Positions 52,463 to 63,679 of a stretch of 64,000 nt of DNA are shown here, piece by piece. A program made the position numbers and the translations under genes. This stretch comes from Enterovibrio sp. JCM 19048. Its GTDB lineage: Bacteria; Pseudomonadota; Gammaproteobacteria; Enterobacterales; Vibrionaceae. The notes beneath the pieces are model-generated. The model saw nothing but the letters and a program-made list of their open reading frames with translations, was not told where the DNA came from and did no database searches. Numbering within the stretch: the stretch's first letter is position 1; every line of letters begins with the position of its first letter. The stretch is taken from the NCBI GenBank assembly GCA_001310415.1, contig BAXE01000005.1, positions 62,001 through 126,000 of the forward strand. Reading direction: 5' to 3'.

Positions 52463-55027
52463 TTAAAACTCATCCCAGTCGTTGGCATCATGTCTCTCTA
52501 CCGGCTTAGGTTTAGGGATTTCAGGCATGAGCATCGGCGACAGGGTTGTGGCTCATTTTTCGTCGAGAAGAACGACAGCAGCGACAACATATATTTCGCC
52601 TGGGAGGCCATTGTGGCACTGGCGGTAGCGGTCTCCTCCACCATTGCTGCATTCTGTTGCGTCATCACATCCATTTGAGAAACGGCCTGATTCACTTGCT
52701 GGATGCCCATAGCCTGTTCGGTTGCACTGGTGGCAAGCTGGGTGATAAGCACATTCACATCACTTACCGCTTTCTGGATCTCTTCTAGCGTTGCGCCGGA
52801 GCGGTTAATCAATTCAGAGCCCGACTCAACCTTGGAAACACTGTCTTCAATCAGGGTTTTGATCTCTTTGGCGGCGGTGGCGCATCGCTGGGCAAGAGAG
52901 CGGACTTCACCGGCGACCACGGCAAAACCGCGGCCTTGTTCCCCAGCGCGGGCAGCTTCGACGGATGCATTCAGTGCCAGCAGGTTGGTCTGGAATGCGA
53001 GTACATCAATGACACTGATGATTTCAGAGATTTTACGGCTGGACTGGTTGATGTCTGCCATGGCAGAGATGGCGGCTGAAACCACTTTGCCGCCTTCACT
53101 TGCACGCTCATCGGCGTGTTGTGCCAGCTTGCTGGCCGCAGTCGCCTGATCAGAGTTTTCCGACAGGGTGGTTGTCATTTGCTCCATACTTGCTGCCGTT
53201 TCTTCCAGGTGGAGGATTGCTCTTCGGTGCGTTTGCTCAAATCCTGGTTGGCCGCGGCAATTTCTTCCGCGCCATTGGAAACACTGGACGCTGACTGTCG
53301 CATATCGACCACAACCTGATTCAGCCGGCGAATGGTGCTGTTCGCATCTGTCTGCAGCTTGGCGAACGTGCCGTTGTACATCCCTTCGATTTCCGCATCC
53401 AGTTTGCCATCTGAAAGGGCATCAAACACTCTCACTGTCTCTTCCAAAGAGTTACCGATGATATCCATCATCTGGTTCAGCCCTTCGGCGACGTAAAGGA
53501 AGAATCCCTCTTTATCGTAAGTATCGATGCGAGAATTCAGATCCCCGTTTTGTGCCCTGTCGATAATGTCCTTGATTTGACGTTCTGACATGCGCTCGCT
53601 GGTGGTATCCAGCACTCAGTGACGGTGCCGATGCGTTCATTTTCATCGTTGAATACCGGGATCACCGTCAGGTTGAAGTAGAGCGACCCAATCTGTACGT
53701 CTTCCGTCATGGCGTGGGTTAAGTCGTCCAGAAACTGGGGTTGCAGATAGGGAATATTGGCGATGGCAGAGATCTTGTCTTTGGTGAGTCTTTTCGCACG
53801 AAAATCGGGATTCACACACTGGATTTCATTTTCACGCAACTTAAACAGGATGTTCGCCGCGTCATTGAGATAGGTGACACTGTGGTGCTTATCGACCATC
53901 ACCACACTGGTTTTCACGCTGTCCAGTGCCTGCTTGATTTGTGTCAGGCGGATGGCAATGCGGCGCTCTTCTTCGTATTTGGTGCGCAAATCGCTGAGGA
54001 TCCATCCGGAAAAAGAGAGCGCAATGATCACTGCGACGCTGGATGTTAGCAGCAGCCAGTAGAACTGGTTGTATTGCGAATCAATCCGCTCCTGAATGGT
54101 GGTTTCTATCCATGGCAGTGACTGGGAGACCAAGGTTCGGATTTCAGCAATGGCTTGCGTGCCGCCTTCCCAGGATTCGGTGGAGGTGATGTTTTTACCT
54201 TCGCCAGAGAGATAATCCAGCATGCGGTTGGAAAAGTCATTGATAGCGTCATGCGCATTGGTGGCGTAATTTCTCAGCGCGTTGTCGATGTTAGGGTCAG
54301 CAACAAAAACCTGTTTTAACTGGTAATACACTTCTGACATGCCCAACCCGGCGGCGACTTTGGTCAGGCTGTTTTTTTGTTGGAAGGACACCGTTTCACC
54401 CGATTCCTCTTTTGCCAGCATCCCAGAGCCTTTACCCCGGGTGATACCGATAAGCTCCTGCTGGTGCAGGGCGAAGTTGGTCGCCAGGTTTATCAGATAT
54501 GCACTGGTCGCCTGAGAGTCAAAAGAGAGGCCGGATTTATCCGCTATGGTGGTGAGTATTTGGCGGAGTTGCTGCACGGCTTCGGTATAACGGGCGAAGA
54601 CTTCGTCGGGTTTGCCGGAAAACTCTTTGTCTTTGAGGTTTTCCCAATGGAGCCGGAACCGGTTCAGTTCTTCAACAACATCGACACGCAAACGGATATC
54701 TTCGTTGCTGGCAAGGGAAACCAAGGCGGAAATTTTGGCGTCGACAGTACGCTGACCTTCACGGATTTTAGGGAGGACAGAATCATCACCATTGAGATAG
54801 CGGTTGGTGTTTCCGCGAACTTGTTGGATGGGGGTAATGATCTCATAAACCGGCCACACCAATTTCAATCCCTGTCGCTCGCCTTCGTCACGCCCAATGC
54901 TTGCCAGATTCTGGCGGATGGTTGAATACATCAGGTATGAGATAGCAAGCACCAGCAAAGCCACCACAATACCAATTTTCGAACCGGCACTGAGGCGGGA
55001 AAAGAACAGGGTGTTCAGGTTTTTCAT
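52463..55027 (-). CDS. Methyl-accepting chemotaxis protein with periplasmic helical domain and PAS domain (frame breaks)
   Basis: The ~855-residue receptor has a membrane helix at residues 15-35, a helical ligand-binding region to about 315 and a second membrane helix ([21 protein letters not shown]). A PAS domain ('[26 protein letters not shown]') and HAMP-like segments ('[19 protein letters not shown]') follow, then the signalling tip '[37 protein letters not shown]'. Frames change near 53600, 53190 and 52535. The last frame gives a Pro/Lys-rich tether ending DWDEF at 52463, similar to the NWETF pentapeptide that docks CheR/CheB. The start at 55027 ([11 protein letters not shown]) is chosen because it opens directly on the first membrane segment. 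Confidence 0.9.
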
Positions 55028-55176
55028 AGCAGTCCCCAATCCGCCCATCGACAGGGCGTTAAAACAGATAGCGTACTGTTTCTAATCTATTTTTATATTT
55101 CTTAAAAATAGCACACGATATGTGAGGCAGATCGGGATGAGAGGCCACCGGTCAAATCCGGTGGCAAGAGGCAGGG

Positions 55177-56369
55177 TCAGGGCTTCAGTGCTTTCAGGGT
55201 ATCAATATCCACTGGCGCATCGTAATCCACGTTTTCAAAAGCAAAGCCATTGAGTTGTAGGAACTCACGCAACACGCCGTCGTAGTCGCCGAGGTCGTTG
55301 AAATTTTGCGGTGTGATGGTATCCAGCAACGGGTTGACGGCTTGCTGCACATCTTCTCGCAGTTCCCAGTCATCCAGCGGATAAGGCCTTCCTGATCCCG
55401 TGCGTCACTGTTCCATTTGGAATAGAACAGCCGGTTCATCTGCTCAATACAGCCTTCGTGTATTCCTTTGTCTTTCATCACGCGGTAAAGCGCCAGAAGG
55501 TAAGGCGTCAGGCCGGGAATAAACACACTTGCCTTAGTAACCAGCGCTTTGCAAACGGCGATATCGGCGTGCCCTTGCAATGGGGCGAGCAGTTGGTCGA
55601 TGTCTTTACGGGTTTGGTGAAGGTGGATTTTTGCCAGCCCAAGCGTCCCTTTGTGGTAGATATCATGGGTTCGCTCCGGGCCAATGTAGGAGTAGGCAAC
55701 GGTGCGGCAGCCTTTTGCAAGCAACTGCTGGTCGTTGAGAAATTCCATCCATCCCAGCCAGTCTTCGCCACCCATCACTTTCACCGTGTCATCAATTTCC
55801 TGTTCAGATGCAGGTGGCAAGGTGATGGTATCCAGGCGGTTGTGTTCAAAATTCACTGAGTAACCTTCAACCGCTTTGCCAACCGGTTTAATCACGGAAC
55901 GCCAGAACTCACCGTTTTCAGGGTTAGGGCGAACGCCGGTTGCCAGCGAGTAAACCACCAGGTCGACTTCGCCATCAAATTCATTGCGGATAGTCTCAGC
56001 AACCTGCTGGCGAACCTTGTCGGAAAAGGCATCACCCACAATATTCAGTGCGACTTTTCCTGCTGCCTGTGCAGCATTAGCAACATGGATGTTGTTGTAC
56101 CAGCCTGCGCTGCCAATTCCTTTATCTGACACGCCGCGCTCAAAGGATACGCCAAGCGTTTTGGCATTTGCCGGGCCGAAAGCCAGCGCAATGCGCGAAG
56201 CGAGGCCAAAGCCTGACGATGCACCAAGAATAAGGACACGTTTTGGCAGGGCTGTATCCTGGCTGTGTTGTTGGGTTGCTTTGTCGATTTGCTCATTCAC
56301 TGCTGCCTGGCAACCTGCAGGGTGGCAGCTTCGCGCAACGACACCTTGGATTTGAGGATGGATAATCAT
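55177..56369 (-). CDS. fabV: Enoyl-[acyl-carrier-protein] reductase FabV (one frame break)
   Basis: FabV reduces enoyl-ACP with NADH in the last step of each fatty-acid elongation cycle and is naturally insensitive to triclosan. The ~398-residue protein starts MIIHPQIQGVVARSCHP. It has the cofactor loop 'LILGASSGFGLASRIALAFG' and the catalytic Tyr-x8-Lys pair in 'YHKGTLGLAKIHLHQ'. 'VCKALVTKASVFIP' is also conserved. A frame break near 55390 moves the tail; the other frame reads 'DDWELREDVQQAVN' and ends LKALKP at 55177. The start at 56369 is chosen over 56384 by family alignment. Confidence 0.93.
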
Positions 56370-56484
56370 GGTATTCACTGTCATGGAGAGAGGGATACCC
56401 AGCAGGGAAAGTAATCGTGGGTATGTTCAAGGAAAAGTTTCGCGGGCGACAAGCTGGAAACGTCAACCCGCGAAAGCAATATTG

Positions 56485-56940
56485 TTACAGGCGCTCAGTC
56501 AGGTAAGCGTCGTAATCCGGTACCTCTACACTGACTTCTTCCGCCATCAGCGGTGACGTGATCAGGTAGCGGGCAGAGGCGCGGTTAATGGCAACAGGAA
56601 TGTTCCAAACCGCCGCAATACGCAGCAGCGCTTTTACATCTGGGTCGTGAGGTACGGCGCTAAGTGGATCCCAGAAGAAAATCAGTACATCAATTTTCTT
56701 CTCACAAATCATGGCACCAAGTTGTTGGTCGCCGCCCATAGGGCCGCTCATCAGTGAGGTGATTTCCAGCCCGGTTTCGCGGCTGAGGATATTACCTGTA
56801 GTACCGGTTGCAAACAGTTGGTGTTGGGACAGTGCTTCTTTATTCTCTTTCACCCAACGCAGTAATTCTGATTTACAGTGATCGTGTGCAACCAGTGCGA
56901 TTTTCTTGCTTGAACTGACCAAGCGAGTCGTTGACTTCAT
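56485..56940 (-). CDS. mgsA: Methylglyoxal synthase MgsA
   Basis: MgsA converts dihydroxyacetone phosphate to methylglyoxal and phosphate, a bypass of lower glycolysis under phosphate limitation or sugar overload. The 151-residue protein has '[17 protein letters not shown]', '[17 protein letters not shown]', '[14 protein letters not shown]' and '[20 protein letters not shown]', which include the catalytic Asp and substrate phosphate loop. The start MKSTTR at 56940 is preferred to an ATG 18 bp upstream by comparison with known family members. The frame is intact. Confidence 0.95.
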   Translation of the reverse strand: MKSTTRLVSSSKKIALVAHDHCKSELLRWVKENKEALSQHQLFATGTTGNILSRETGLEITSLMSGPMGGDQQLGAMICEKKIDVLIFFWDPLSAVPHDPDVKALLRIAAVWNIPVAINRASARYLITSPLMAEEVSVEVPDYDAYLTERL

Positions 56941-57142
56941 AGCTAACTTCTTGTGCATTGTAGGGAAGGCTCATTTTGTCGTTTTTGAAATAAACCGGCG
57001 ATGACAGATTCCTGATTTCCCGACACCGATCGGCAATTACCGCGTAAAGGCTTCGAGAGTCGTGAAGATTGTGACATCTATGATGTCGTTAATCACCTAG
57101 ATCTGGCGATGACTCGCAAAAATATTGAACCCGAGCCACCCC

Positions 57143-57709
57143 TTATGCGCGGTAGGCCAAATATTTCTCAGTTTCACTCCCATTCTCCAACCATTGTGCG
57201 ACAAAGTCCGCAATGGACGAAGGGGCATTGAGGTCAAGCAGTGTCTGTGAAGCTAGACCTGCTACTTCTGCCGGGTTATCCGTGGCGACAGCAATGATAT
57301 TGTCATCCTGAGGAAAGAGCAGGGGTTTGCCGTATGCAGGGCGATGGATTTCAATTTTGGTCAGCACCTCATCACGAAATCCCTCCACCAGAATCAGGTC
57401 GAGACGACTATGGTCAAGCTGCATCAGGCATTCTTGTAAACCGGGCTCGCGCTCTGGCTCATCGTATTCGAAAAACAGCATGTGACGTTTACTGGTAGCC
57501 AGCAATAGCTGGTTACTTCCTGCATAGCGGAGGCGGTAGCTGTCCTTGCCCGGTTTGTCCGGTTCAATATTGTGGTGGCTATGCTTGAGCACACCGACCC
57601 GAAGCCCTTTTTCACGCAAATGTGGAATGACTTGTTCCAGTAAGGTGGTTTTTCCTGAGCCGCTGAACCCGGCGAAACCGATCACCGGCGTTTGGTTATC
57701 TGGCACCAT
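57143..57709 (-). CDS. mobB: Molybdopterin-guanine dinucleotide biosynthesis protein MobB
   Basis: MobB is a GTP-binding adaptor for molybdenum-cofactor guanylylation. The 188-residue protein shows a P-loop 'GFAGFSGSGKTTLLEQVIP', the 'VLKHSHHNIEPDKPGKDSYRLRYAGS' switch region (with conserved Lys-His and Asp-Ser-Tyr) and 'DLILVEGFRDEVLTKIEIHR'. mobA is not adjacent in this window. The frame is intact. Confidence 0.92.
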   Translation of the reverse strand: MVPDNQTPVIGFAGFSGSGKTTLLEQVIPHLREKGLRVGVLKHSHHNIEPDKPGKDSYRLRYAGSNQLLLATSKRHMLFFEYDEPEREPGLQECLMQLDHSRLDLILVEGFRDEVLTKIEIHRPAYGKPLLFPQDDNIIAVATDNPAEVAGLASQTLLDLNAPSSIADFVAQWLENGSETEKYLAYRA

Positions 57710-58032
57710 GTTGAGGTTACTCTTGAATGAAAGCGCAAATTCTAAAAAAGTGATAAAACCCTAAGTAATGCCCGCTGCGTATAACATTAGACAGCACCTA
57801 TGCATCAATACGTACTACAGTTAGCAGTGATGGTTTTCCGCAGTCGTCATAAAATTCAATGTAAAACGCGAAAAAACGTAAGGAATTAAGTGGTTTCCTC
57901 GTTATAGAAACGACGAGAAAGGGTATACACTTTGCTTTGGGTTTAGTGCAGGGAAATGGACATGCCTATTGCCTGACCTAATGTGTTTACCGTCTACTCA
58001 AAACCAACACGAGATTATCACGGAGCGATAAT
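57710..58032. other. Intergenic region between mobB and the exonuclease gene
   Basis: These 323 bp separate divergent genes. A short inverted repeat, CTCGT/ACGAG, lies near 57898-57918 and TATAC at 57925-57929 could be part of a promoter. A single TAAGTGGT at 57887-57894 resembles one BtsR half-site but has no partner at 20 bp. I see no gene here. Confidence 0.4.
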
Positions 58033-58535
58033 ATGTGGGTTACTCTCGATTTTGAAGCCTCTGGCCTGACAGACGCTTCTTATCCCATCGAAGTTGGGTA
58101 CAGCTTGCCCGACGGCACCAGCGTCAGTCTTTTGATCAACCTGATTCCTCTCCCGAAAATTGGCAATACTGGGATGATTACGCCGAAACTGAAATCCACG
58201 GTATCAGCCGAGAAGCGTTAAAGCGTGAGGGTATGTCAGTCGCTGATGTGTGCAGCCACCTCAACAGCACCCTTTGCTATTACGATGATGTGCTTTGCGA
58301 CAGCCAATGGGATCTGTTTTGGCTTGGACGCTTGTATAAAGCGGCGCATATGCGGCCCACTTTCACCCTGACAGAGGTCGGCCATTGGCTACTGAACCGT
58401 GAAGGCGTGAACCGGGATGACTTTCTGGCTGCCATGGAGTCTCTGGGGCCTGCCCCTCACCGCGCTGAGGCCGATTCCAAGTTTATCCGCCAAGCATTGA
58501 GCATGATCCTCAGACAGGAACACTGTTCCACCTGA
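58033..58535 (+). CDS. DEDD-type 3'-5' exonuclease-like protein (one frame break)
   Basis: The product opens MWVTLDFEASGLTDASYPIEVGY, with the ExoI motif Asp-x-Glu. A break near 58137 changes frame; the other frame reads 'WQYWDDYAETEIHGISREAL' and then 'LCDSQWDLFWLGRLY' (ExoII-like Asp) and 'PHRAEADSKFIRQAL' (ExoIII His...Asp). All four acidic positions of a DnaQ-like nuclease are therefore present. At ~167 residues it is a bare exonuclease domain. The biological substrate is unknown. It lies 41 bp ahead of the EEP-family gene. Confidence 0.75.
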
Positions 58536-58576
58536 GTGACCTAAGTTACCATTCCTTTTTCAATGCGATTTAGGCA

Positions 58577-59658
58577 GTGGTAACTTTGCGTCCAACACTT
58601 CGATTTGCAACTTTCAATCTTGCTATGTCAGCGGATTCTCCCGGACGGGTTTTCCGCGATCTACAGGGCAGTCAAACCGCACGCTTCCAACGTTTGGCTG
58701 CTATTGTCCAGTACTGCAATCCTGACGTTTTATTGCTTTGTGAATTCGACCATCCCGGCGAAGGCGGTGACGATGGGATGTTGGCCTGTTTTCAGCGGGA
58801 ATATTTGGAAAAGCCCCAGCTAGGCGGAGAACCGGTTTTTTATCCCCACACACTGTTGCCAGCTACCAATACTGGGCTCGCCCTGTTTGAGGGGCAGGAT
58901 ATAACCGACAGCCGGAAAAAGCGCAGGGATTTGGCAGATATCATGGCCAGTATGGATTCGTGTTGCTGAGCAAGTACCCGATTGATGTGCAAAACCTGCG
59001 AAGCTGGCAAAGCCTGCTGTGGAAAGACTTTCCGGGTAACCAAATGCCATTGGACTATTACCCAGAGGCGGAGCAGGCGATTCGTCGCTTGTCGTCCAAA
59101 AATCACATTGCGGTTCCAATATCTGTCGGTGACAGACAAGTTACTGTGGTGGCCTGCCACCCAACGCCACCGGTTTTTGACGGGCCGGAAAAGCGTAACG
59201 TCAAACGCAATGCTGATGAAATCAGATTGCTGGGCGATATCATCCAAAATGCGCCTCACCTTGTTGATGACAATGGAAAGCAGGGTGGACTGGCAACTGA
59301 CATGCCATTCGTGGTGATGGGCGATCTGAATGCCGATCCCGCCAATGGTGATGGCGACAAATCTGCGATTGCTGCACTGTTGAGTGCCGATAACCTACTG
59401 CCGGTTAAACCGACAAGCCAAGGGGCAGCACCGCATTTACGCCGTACCCGAATCCGCAGTAAATCACTCGCTACCCACAACCGTGGCCTAAGACTTGACT
59501 ATGTTTTGCCTTCTTCGCACCTGAACGTCGTGGAAAGTGGTGTTTTCTGGCCGAAAGTGGAATCACCGTTGGCATCTCTTGTTTACGATGAAAAACACAG
59601 GTTACGTGCAACCTATTCGTCAGATCATCGGTTGGTCTGGGTCGATTTCGAATTTTGA
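58577..59658 (+). CDS. Endonuclease/exonuclease/phosphatase (EEP) family protein (one frame break)
   Basis: The ~360-residue protein has 'LRFATFNLAMSADS' (catalytic Asn), 'IVQYCNPDVLLLCEFDH' (metal-binding Glu), 'FVVMGDLNADPANGDGD' (Asp/Asn pair), 'LRLDYVLPSSHL' and the terminal 'YSSDHRLVWVDF' (catalytic Asp-His). These are the motifs of the DNase I/inositol phosphatase fold. The frame changes near 58955; the second frame continues 'GFVLLSKYPIDVQN'. The start is a GTG at 58577. No signal peptide is seen, so it is probably cytoplasmic. The substrate is unknown. Confidence 0.82.
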
Positions 59659-59928
59659 TGCGTCGGCAAGTGGGTGATTTGCGTCAACAAAGCGAGAGAG
59701 AATTGGGCGGCCTGTGTGAAAGTGTTCAAGGTTTAGCCGCTACAGTGACGATATTTGTCTGCGCTTTGTGGATGAAATGTTAATTTGTAAATACCTAAAA
59801 CAGCGTATTGTAAATGGTTAATTGGGAATCAATCGACGCTTCGGCGATTAACGTGCCCCATTTCAGCCATCTTGTGGCGTCGTTTGGGCAAACACTTATG
59901 GACTTCTTCTCAAGACGGAGCAACAAGG

Positions 59929-60926
59929 ATGAAAACGATCACCTCACTGGCTGCAGCAGTAACCCTGGGTTTAATGTCTGCATCCGCGTCGGCCGCACAA
60001 TTTAAGCTTCAGTCATTTTTGATATGGGCGGTAAATTCGACAAATCCTTTAACCAGGCGGCTTACACCGGTGCTGAGGCCTTTAAAGCAGAAACGGGTAT
60101 TGGCTACGGTGAGTTTGAGATCACCAACGAAGCGCAACGTGAACAGGCTATGTTACGTATGGCTCAGCGTGGACATAGCCCAATCGTGGCTGTGGGTTTC
60201 CAGCAGGCGCCGATTGTAGAGAAAGTCGCAAAGCAATTCCCGAACACCCAGTTCGTTATCATTGATGCCGTGGTTGACCTACCAAACGTCCGCTCAGTGG
60301 TGTTTAAAGAGCACGAAGGCTCATTCCTGGTAGGTGCGCTGGCGGTGATGAAAAGTGACAACGATAAAGTTGGCTTTATCGGCGGTATGGATATTCCGCT
60401 GATCCGCAAATTCGCCTGTGGCTATGAGCAGGGCGCGAAGTACGAAGTGGCTGACGCCGAAGTGATCCAAAACATGACGGGCAGTACTCCGGCAGCATGG
60501 AACAACCCAACCAAAGGCGCTGAACTGGCGAAATCTCAGTTTGATAAAGGCGTTGACGTGGTTTACGCGGCGGCGGGTGGTACCGGTGTCGGCGTCTATC
60601 AAGCGGCTGTTGATGGTAACAAATATGCTATCGGTGTGGATTCAAACCAGAACTACCTGCACCCAGGCGTCATGCTGACTTCTATGGTTAAGCGCGTTGA
60701 TGTGGCGGTTGAAGATGCGTTCAATGATGCGAAAAACGGTGAGTTTACCCCTGGACTTCAGGCGTTGGGTCTGAAAGAAGGCGGCGTAGATTGGGCGTTG
60801 GATGAATACAACCGTGATCTGGTTACTCCCGAAATGGAAGCGCGTGTGAAACAACTCCGTGATGACATTATTGCGGGCAAAATCGTGGTTCACGATTACT
60901 TCAGCACTGATTCCTGCGAATACTGA
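59929..60926 (+). CDS. BMP-family ABC transporter substrate-binding protein (one frame break)
   Basis: BMP/PnrA-like proteins bind nucleosides such as guanosine for import. The ~332-residue precursor has a signal peptide (MKTITSLAAAVTLGLMSASASA). The mature part has 'IFDMGGKFDKSFNQAAYTGAEAF', 'VAVGFQQAPIVEKVAKQFPN', 'HEGSFLVGALAVM' and 'VGFIGGMDIPLIRKFACGYEQGA', with the family's Asp and Phe ligand residues. A base is missing near 60010, so the signal peptide is in a different frame from the rest. The ATG at 59929 has AAGG upstream. A terminator-like hairpin separates it from the ATPase gene. Confidence 0.9.
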
Positions 60927-60939
60927 TTTCGTGTAACTC

Positions 60940-60975
60940 GCCCCTGAACGGGCCAATTCCGTTCAGGGGCGTTTT
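60940..60975 (+). terminator. Intra-operon attenuator after the BMP gene
   Basis: GCCCCTGAACGG and CCGTTCAGGGGC form a perfect 12-bp stem with a 7-base loop followed by GTTTT. It lies between the binding-protein gene and the ATPase gene, a common way to keep the binding protein more abundant than the membrane parts. Confidence 0.88.
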
Positions 60976-61008
60976 GTATCAAAACGTGTTGAATGCCAAG
61001 GAGTAGGC

Positions 61009-62550
61009 ATGACTAAACCCGCCATCCAACTGCAGGGAATCAATAAAAGATTCGGTGCAGTTCATGCAAACAAAGATATCGACCTAGCCGTTATGCCCGG
61101 CACGATCCACGGCATTGTCGGGGAAAATGGCGCGGGCAAATCGACCTTGATGTCCATCCTTTACGGTTTTTATCAAGCTGATTCCGGCACCATAGAAATG
61201 GACGGTAAACCCGTCACCATCAAAGATTCCCAGGACGCTATCTCCCAGGGCATTGGCATGGTTCACCAGCACTTTATGTTGGTGGAAACCTTCACTGTGC
61301 TGGAAAACATCATGCTGGGCGCAGAAGGCCACGGGCTGTTGAATGTCGCGATGCAAAATGTCAGCAGCGCGTTGAAAAAAATAGAAAATGAATATGGCCT
61401 GAAAGTGGATTCCGACGCCATCGTCGGCGAGCTTCCAGTCGGCATCCAACAGCGTGTCGAAATCCTCAAAGCGCTATACCGAGGCGCGCGTATTCTTATC
61501 CTAGATGAACCGACAGGGGTGCTGACCCCGCAGGAAATTGAACAGTTTTTCGGCATTCTGAATACCTGAAGTCTCAGGGCGTCACCATCATTCTAATCAC
61601 CCACAAGCTCAAGGAAATCATGGCGATCACCGATTCTGTATCGGTCATGCGTCAGGGGGCTATGGTTGCCCACCGCCAGACAGCAGAAACCACAGTGGAA
61701 GAGTTGGCTGAGTTGATGGTGGGGCGAAAAGTACTGCTCCGGTTGATAAAACAGAGGCAAAGCCCGGTGAAGAGCGCCTCAATGTCAACAATGTTTCTCT
61801 CTCCGACAGCCGTGGCGTAAAGCGGCTCAAGAATCTGAATTTCAGCCTGAAAGCGGGCGAGATACTCGGTGTGGCGGGTGTGTCCGGGAATGGGCAGTCT
61901 GAATTGCTGGCTGTGCTTTCCGGTACCAAAACACCACAGGAAGGGGAGTTTGCCCTTACCACCTCAAAGGGGCGGGTATCGTTCAATGCCAGAGAAAAAC
62001 GCGACGCGGCCTTAATGCGGCAGCTGAGTGTGGGGCACATTCCGGAAGACCGCATCAAACAGGGGCTGGTAAAGCCGTTGCCTGCCGCCGAAAGTGCTAT
62101 TCTCGGTTTCCAGCATGATGTTGACTACGGAAAAGGGCTGCTTGACCCCAAAGCCATCGACGCGGCGACACGCGACATGATGGAGCAATACGATGTACGG
62201 CCGGCAGACCCGACCCTTAAATCCGCCAATTTTCCGGCGGAAACCAGCAAAAACTCATCATTGCCCGTGAAATGCTGCGTCAGCCAGAAGTGCTTTTAGT
62301 CGGCCAACCTACCCGTGGGGTTGATATCGGTGCGATAGAGTTTATCCACCGCAATCTGATTACGGCGCGTGACAACGGTGCCGCCATTCTGTTGGTGTCT
62401 ACCGAGCTTGAGGAAATCATGTCCTTGTCTGATCGCATTATTGTGCTGGTGGACGGTGAGATTACCGGCGACGTCATTGCGAAAGAGATGGACGAGCGCC
62501 AGTTGGGCATGTTGATGGCCAATGCCGCACAAGAGGAGGGCGCAGCATGA
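61009..62550 (+). CDS. BMP-type ABC transporter ATP-binding protein (frame breaks)
   Basis: This is a double-ATPase subunit of ~514 residues. Domain one has Walker A '[19 protein letters not shown]', a divergent signature '[19 protein letters not shown]' and Walker B '[16 protein letters not shown]'. Domain two has the P-loop '[20 protein letters not shown]' without the usual Lys-Ser/Thr, a signature SGGNQQK that spans a frame break near 62240, and '[18 protein letters not shown]'. Other breaks are near 61568 and 61735. The end overlaps the first permease start by four bases. Confidence 0.88.
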
Positions 62551-63679
62551 GTGTGCCACAACAAAGTATTCCCATGTGGGTTAAAACCTTTCTGGTTCCT
62601 GCCATCCAGCTTTCCGTCGCGTTGGTGATTTCCAGTCTGGTGGTATTGCTGGTTGGGGAAAGCCCGACAGAGGCCTTTGGCGTGATGATCAAAGGGGCCA
62701 CCAATTTTGAATATGGTGGCTTGAGCAACACCCTTTATTACGCCACCAACTTTGTTTTTACCGGTTTGGCCGTGGCAGTCGCTTTCCACGCAGGGCTGTT
62801 TAATATCGGCGGTGAAGGGCAGGCATATATTGCTGGCTTAGGCATTGGCATTCTCATGCTGTTGCTTGATGGCGTGCTCAATATGTGGCTGATGGCACCG
62901 TTGGCGATCATCGTGGCTGCAGCATTTGGCGCGCTATGGGGAGCTATTCCTGGGTATTTGCAGGCAAAACGGGGTTCGCACATTGTGGTGACCACCATCA
63001 TGTTCAACTTTATTGCTGCTTCCGTTATGGGCTATGCATTGGTTGAACACATTGCGAAATATGGCGGAAACTCAACAGATTCACGTTACTTCAACCCTGA
63101 AGCCGTTTTTCCAAAACTCTACGAACTGGGCGCAAGCTGGGGCATTGAACTGCCATTTTCATTGCTCAACCCATCAATTCTGATTGCACTGCTGGTGGCG
63201 TATCTGGTCTGGGTGTTGTTGTTCAGAACCCGCCTTGGCTATGCCATCCGCGTGGTGGGACACAACGCAACTGCGGCTGAATATGCGGGTATCGATGCCA
63301 AAAAAATCATCATTATTGCCATGACCATTTCTGGTGCGTTGGCAGGGCTGATGGCTGTGAATGAAGTCTATGGCGCGCAAAACCGCCTGATCCTGAACTT
63401 CTCAGGTGGCTTTGGCTTTATTGGTATTGCTGTGGCACTGATGGGACGGAACCATCCATTTGGTATCGTGGTGGCAGCGCTTTTGTTTGGCGCTTTGTAC
63501 CAAGGCGGCACAGAGCTTCAGTTTGAAATGCCAAGCCTCAACCCGGAATTGATTATGGTGATCCAGGGCTGGTGATCTTCTTTACCGGTGCGATGGACAG
63601 ACTGATCCGTAAACCGGTTGAAGATTTCTTTATGCGCCGGAGCGCAAAAGCGGCGGAGGTGACTCATGGAGCTGTTTAA
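62547..63679 (+). CDS. BMP-type ABC transporter permease 1 (one frame break)
   Basis: This inner-membrane permease of the sugar/nucleoside (BPD_transp_2) family has about ten helices, with '[21 protein letters not shown]', '[21 protein letters not shown]' and '[18 protein letters not shown]' visible. The frame breaks near 63570; the tail '[21 protein letters not shown]' continues to a stop at 63679, overlapping the next permease by 14 bases. The start [16 protein letters not shown] overlaps the ATPase stop by four bases. Confidence 0.88.

Noticed and set aside
55143..55165. GCCACCGG/CCGGTGGC hairpin after fabV as a terminator
   Set aside because: The stem is good, but on the minus strand it is followed by CTCTC without a T run, so the call is too weak to list.
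57887..57894. TAAGTGGT resembling a BtsR half-site
   Set aside because: It is single, with no partner at 20 bp, and no related gene lies nearby.
59659..59928. Possible purine riboswitch ahead of the nucleoside-type ABC operon
   Set aside because: I looked for the conserved junction and loop sequences of purine riboswitches and did not find them.
59814..60005. Short plus-strand frame ahead of the BMP gene
   Set aside because: It overlaps the signal peptide of the BMP protein in another frame and has no own features.
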